A stretch of 64,000 nucleotides of DNA, from positions 8,928,001-8,992,000 of the forward strand of contig NC_063151.1 in assembly GCF_020921035.1 (NCBI RefSeq), given 5' to 3'. Shown here one piece after another: positions 63,564-64,000 of this stretch; positions within the stretch are counted from its first letter, which is position 1; the number at the start of each line of letters is the position of its first letter. A program made the position numbers and the translations under genes. The notes below the pieces were generated by a model. It was not told where the DNA came from. It saw only the letters and a list, made by a program, of their open reading frames with translations, and searched no databases. Source of the DNA: Rhodamnia argentea (lineage: Eukaryota > Streptophyta > Magnoliopsida > Myrtales > Myrtaceae).

Positions 63564-64000
63564 CGCTCCGCGTGTCAGATCGGTTTGTTGTTGACAAGCT
63601 GAATTGCGGATGTGAGATTGGGATTGGGGATGGGACATGCCAATTGGGCTTGGGCCTATATCAGACCATTTAACGGGCCTGTTGATCGATCCTAACCTCG
63701 ATCTGGTCGAATAGTGCCCCGGATGCCTTCCACCCGTGAAATATTTATCAGTAGAAATAATAAGTGATGTTTAAATATTTTCGTAGACTTTGAAAAGATT
63801 CTTCGTTTATTCATTTTTGTACTCTATTATTTTTGCAAAAAATAAACGATTTGAAATATATTCTCCTAAAATGACCGATTATATCACTTGCAATAATTAC
63901 TCGATAACAAATATTTTATTATCAATAAAACTTCCACAGACAATAAATTTATTTTCATTCGTTTATTTTACTCTAAGTAATACAAATAATTACTTTTAGG

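Noticed and set aside
62704-63594. 296-codon plus-strand open frame
   Set aside because: Most of it is antisense to LYR copy 2, and the rest is the flank repeat; Ser/Arg-rich without a domain.

Overview
The window is nuclear DNA from a flowering plant, almost certainly a eudicot. Its genes have GT-AG introns of 0.1-2.2 kb, plant-specific families (a Ca2+-dependent protein kinase, an ATL RING-H2 protein, a nucleoredoxin with a C1 domain, a syringolide-induced 14-1-1 type protein) and plant LTR retrotransposons. A dispersed repeat beginning GGGAAAA.TACC, with 'rest of the sequence like chance text' arms, resembles repeats I associate with Myrtaceae such as Eucalyptus. That placement is from memory and tentative. 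No rRNA, tRNA, CRISPR array or prokaryotic operon was recognised.

Layout. 0-5.5 kb holds repeats: a TIR element with a CCG-rich core, a second TIR element and a 14-bp minisatellite. 5.5-9.7 kb (minus) is a four-exon secreted thioredoxin-fold gene, followed at 10.5-10.9 kb (plus) by an intronless ATL23-like RING-H2 gene with a possible N-terminal frame slip. 11.4-18.1 kb is gene-poor: a poly(A) insertion between 18-bp direct repeats, a decayed LTR and a GA microsatellite. 18,108-34,537 is one Ty1/copia element on the minus strand with LTRs, a PBS, a PPT and a perfect 5-bp target duplication (ACTTG). A plus-strand Ty3/gypsy element (21,135-30,467; target duplication CATGG) lies inside its pol gene, has gag but no recognisable pol, and carries a 78-86-bp tandem array.

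36.0-39.8 kb (plus) is a three-exon NRX2-like nucleoredoxin. 40.3-44.5 kb is a decayed gypsy element whose 3' LTR has itself received a Mutator-type MITE (9-bp duplication) and a hAT-type element (8-bp duplication). 45.2-50.0 kb (plus) is an eight-exon CPK29-like kinase with four EF hands, with a local tandem duplication at its exon-2 acceptor. 51.3-52.2 kb (plus) is a syringolide-induced 14-1-1 homolog. 54.3-57.0 kb (minus) is a seven-exon prolyl 4-hydroxylase (P4H3-like). 59.4-63.6 kb (minus) holds two tandem LYR-motif genes, the first with a 2-kb foldback element only 80 bp upstream of its ATG.

The genes do not form a pathway. As a set they resemble the two duplicated Arabidopsis chromosome 1 segments near At1g20200-At1g20310 and At1g76020-At1g76070, so the window looks like a conserved ancestral gene block diluted by transposons. 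All exon models below were built by reading splice sites by eye; each gives an intact reading frame whose exon lengths sum to a multiple of three.
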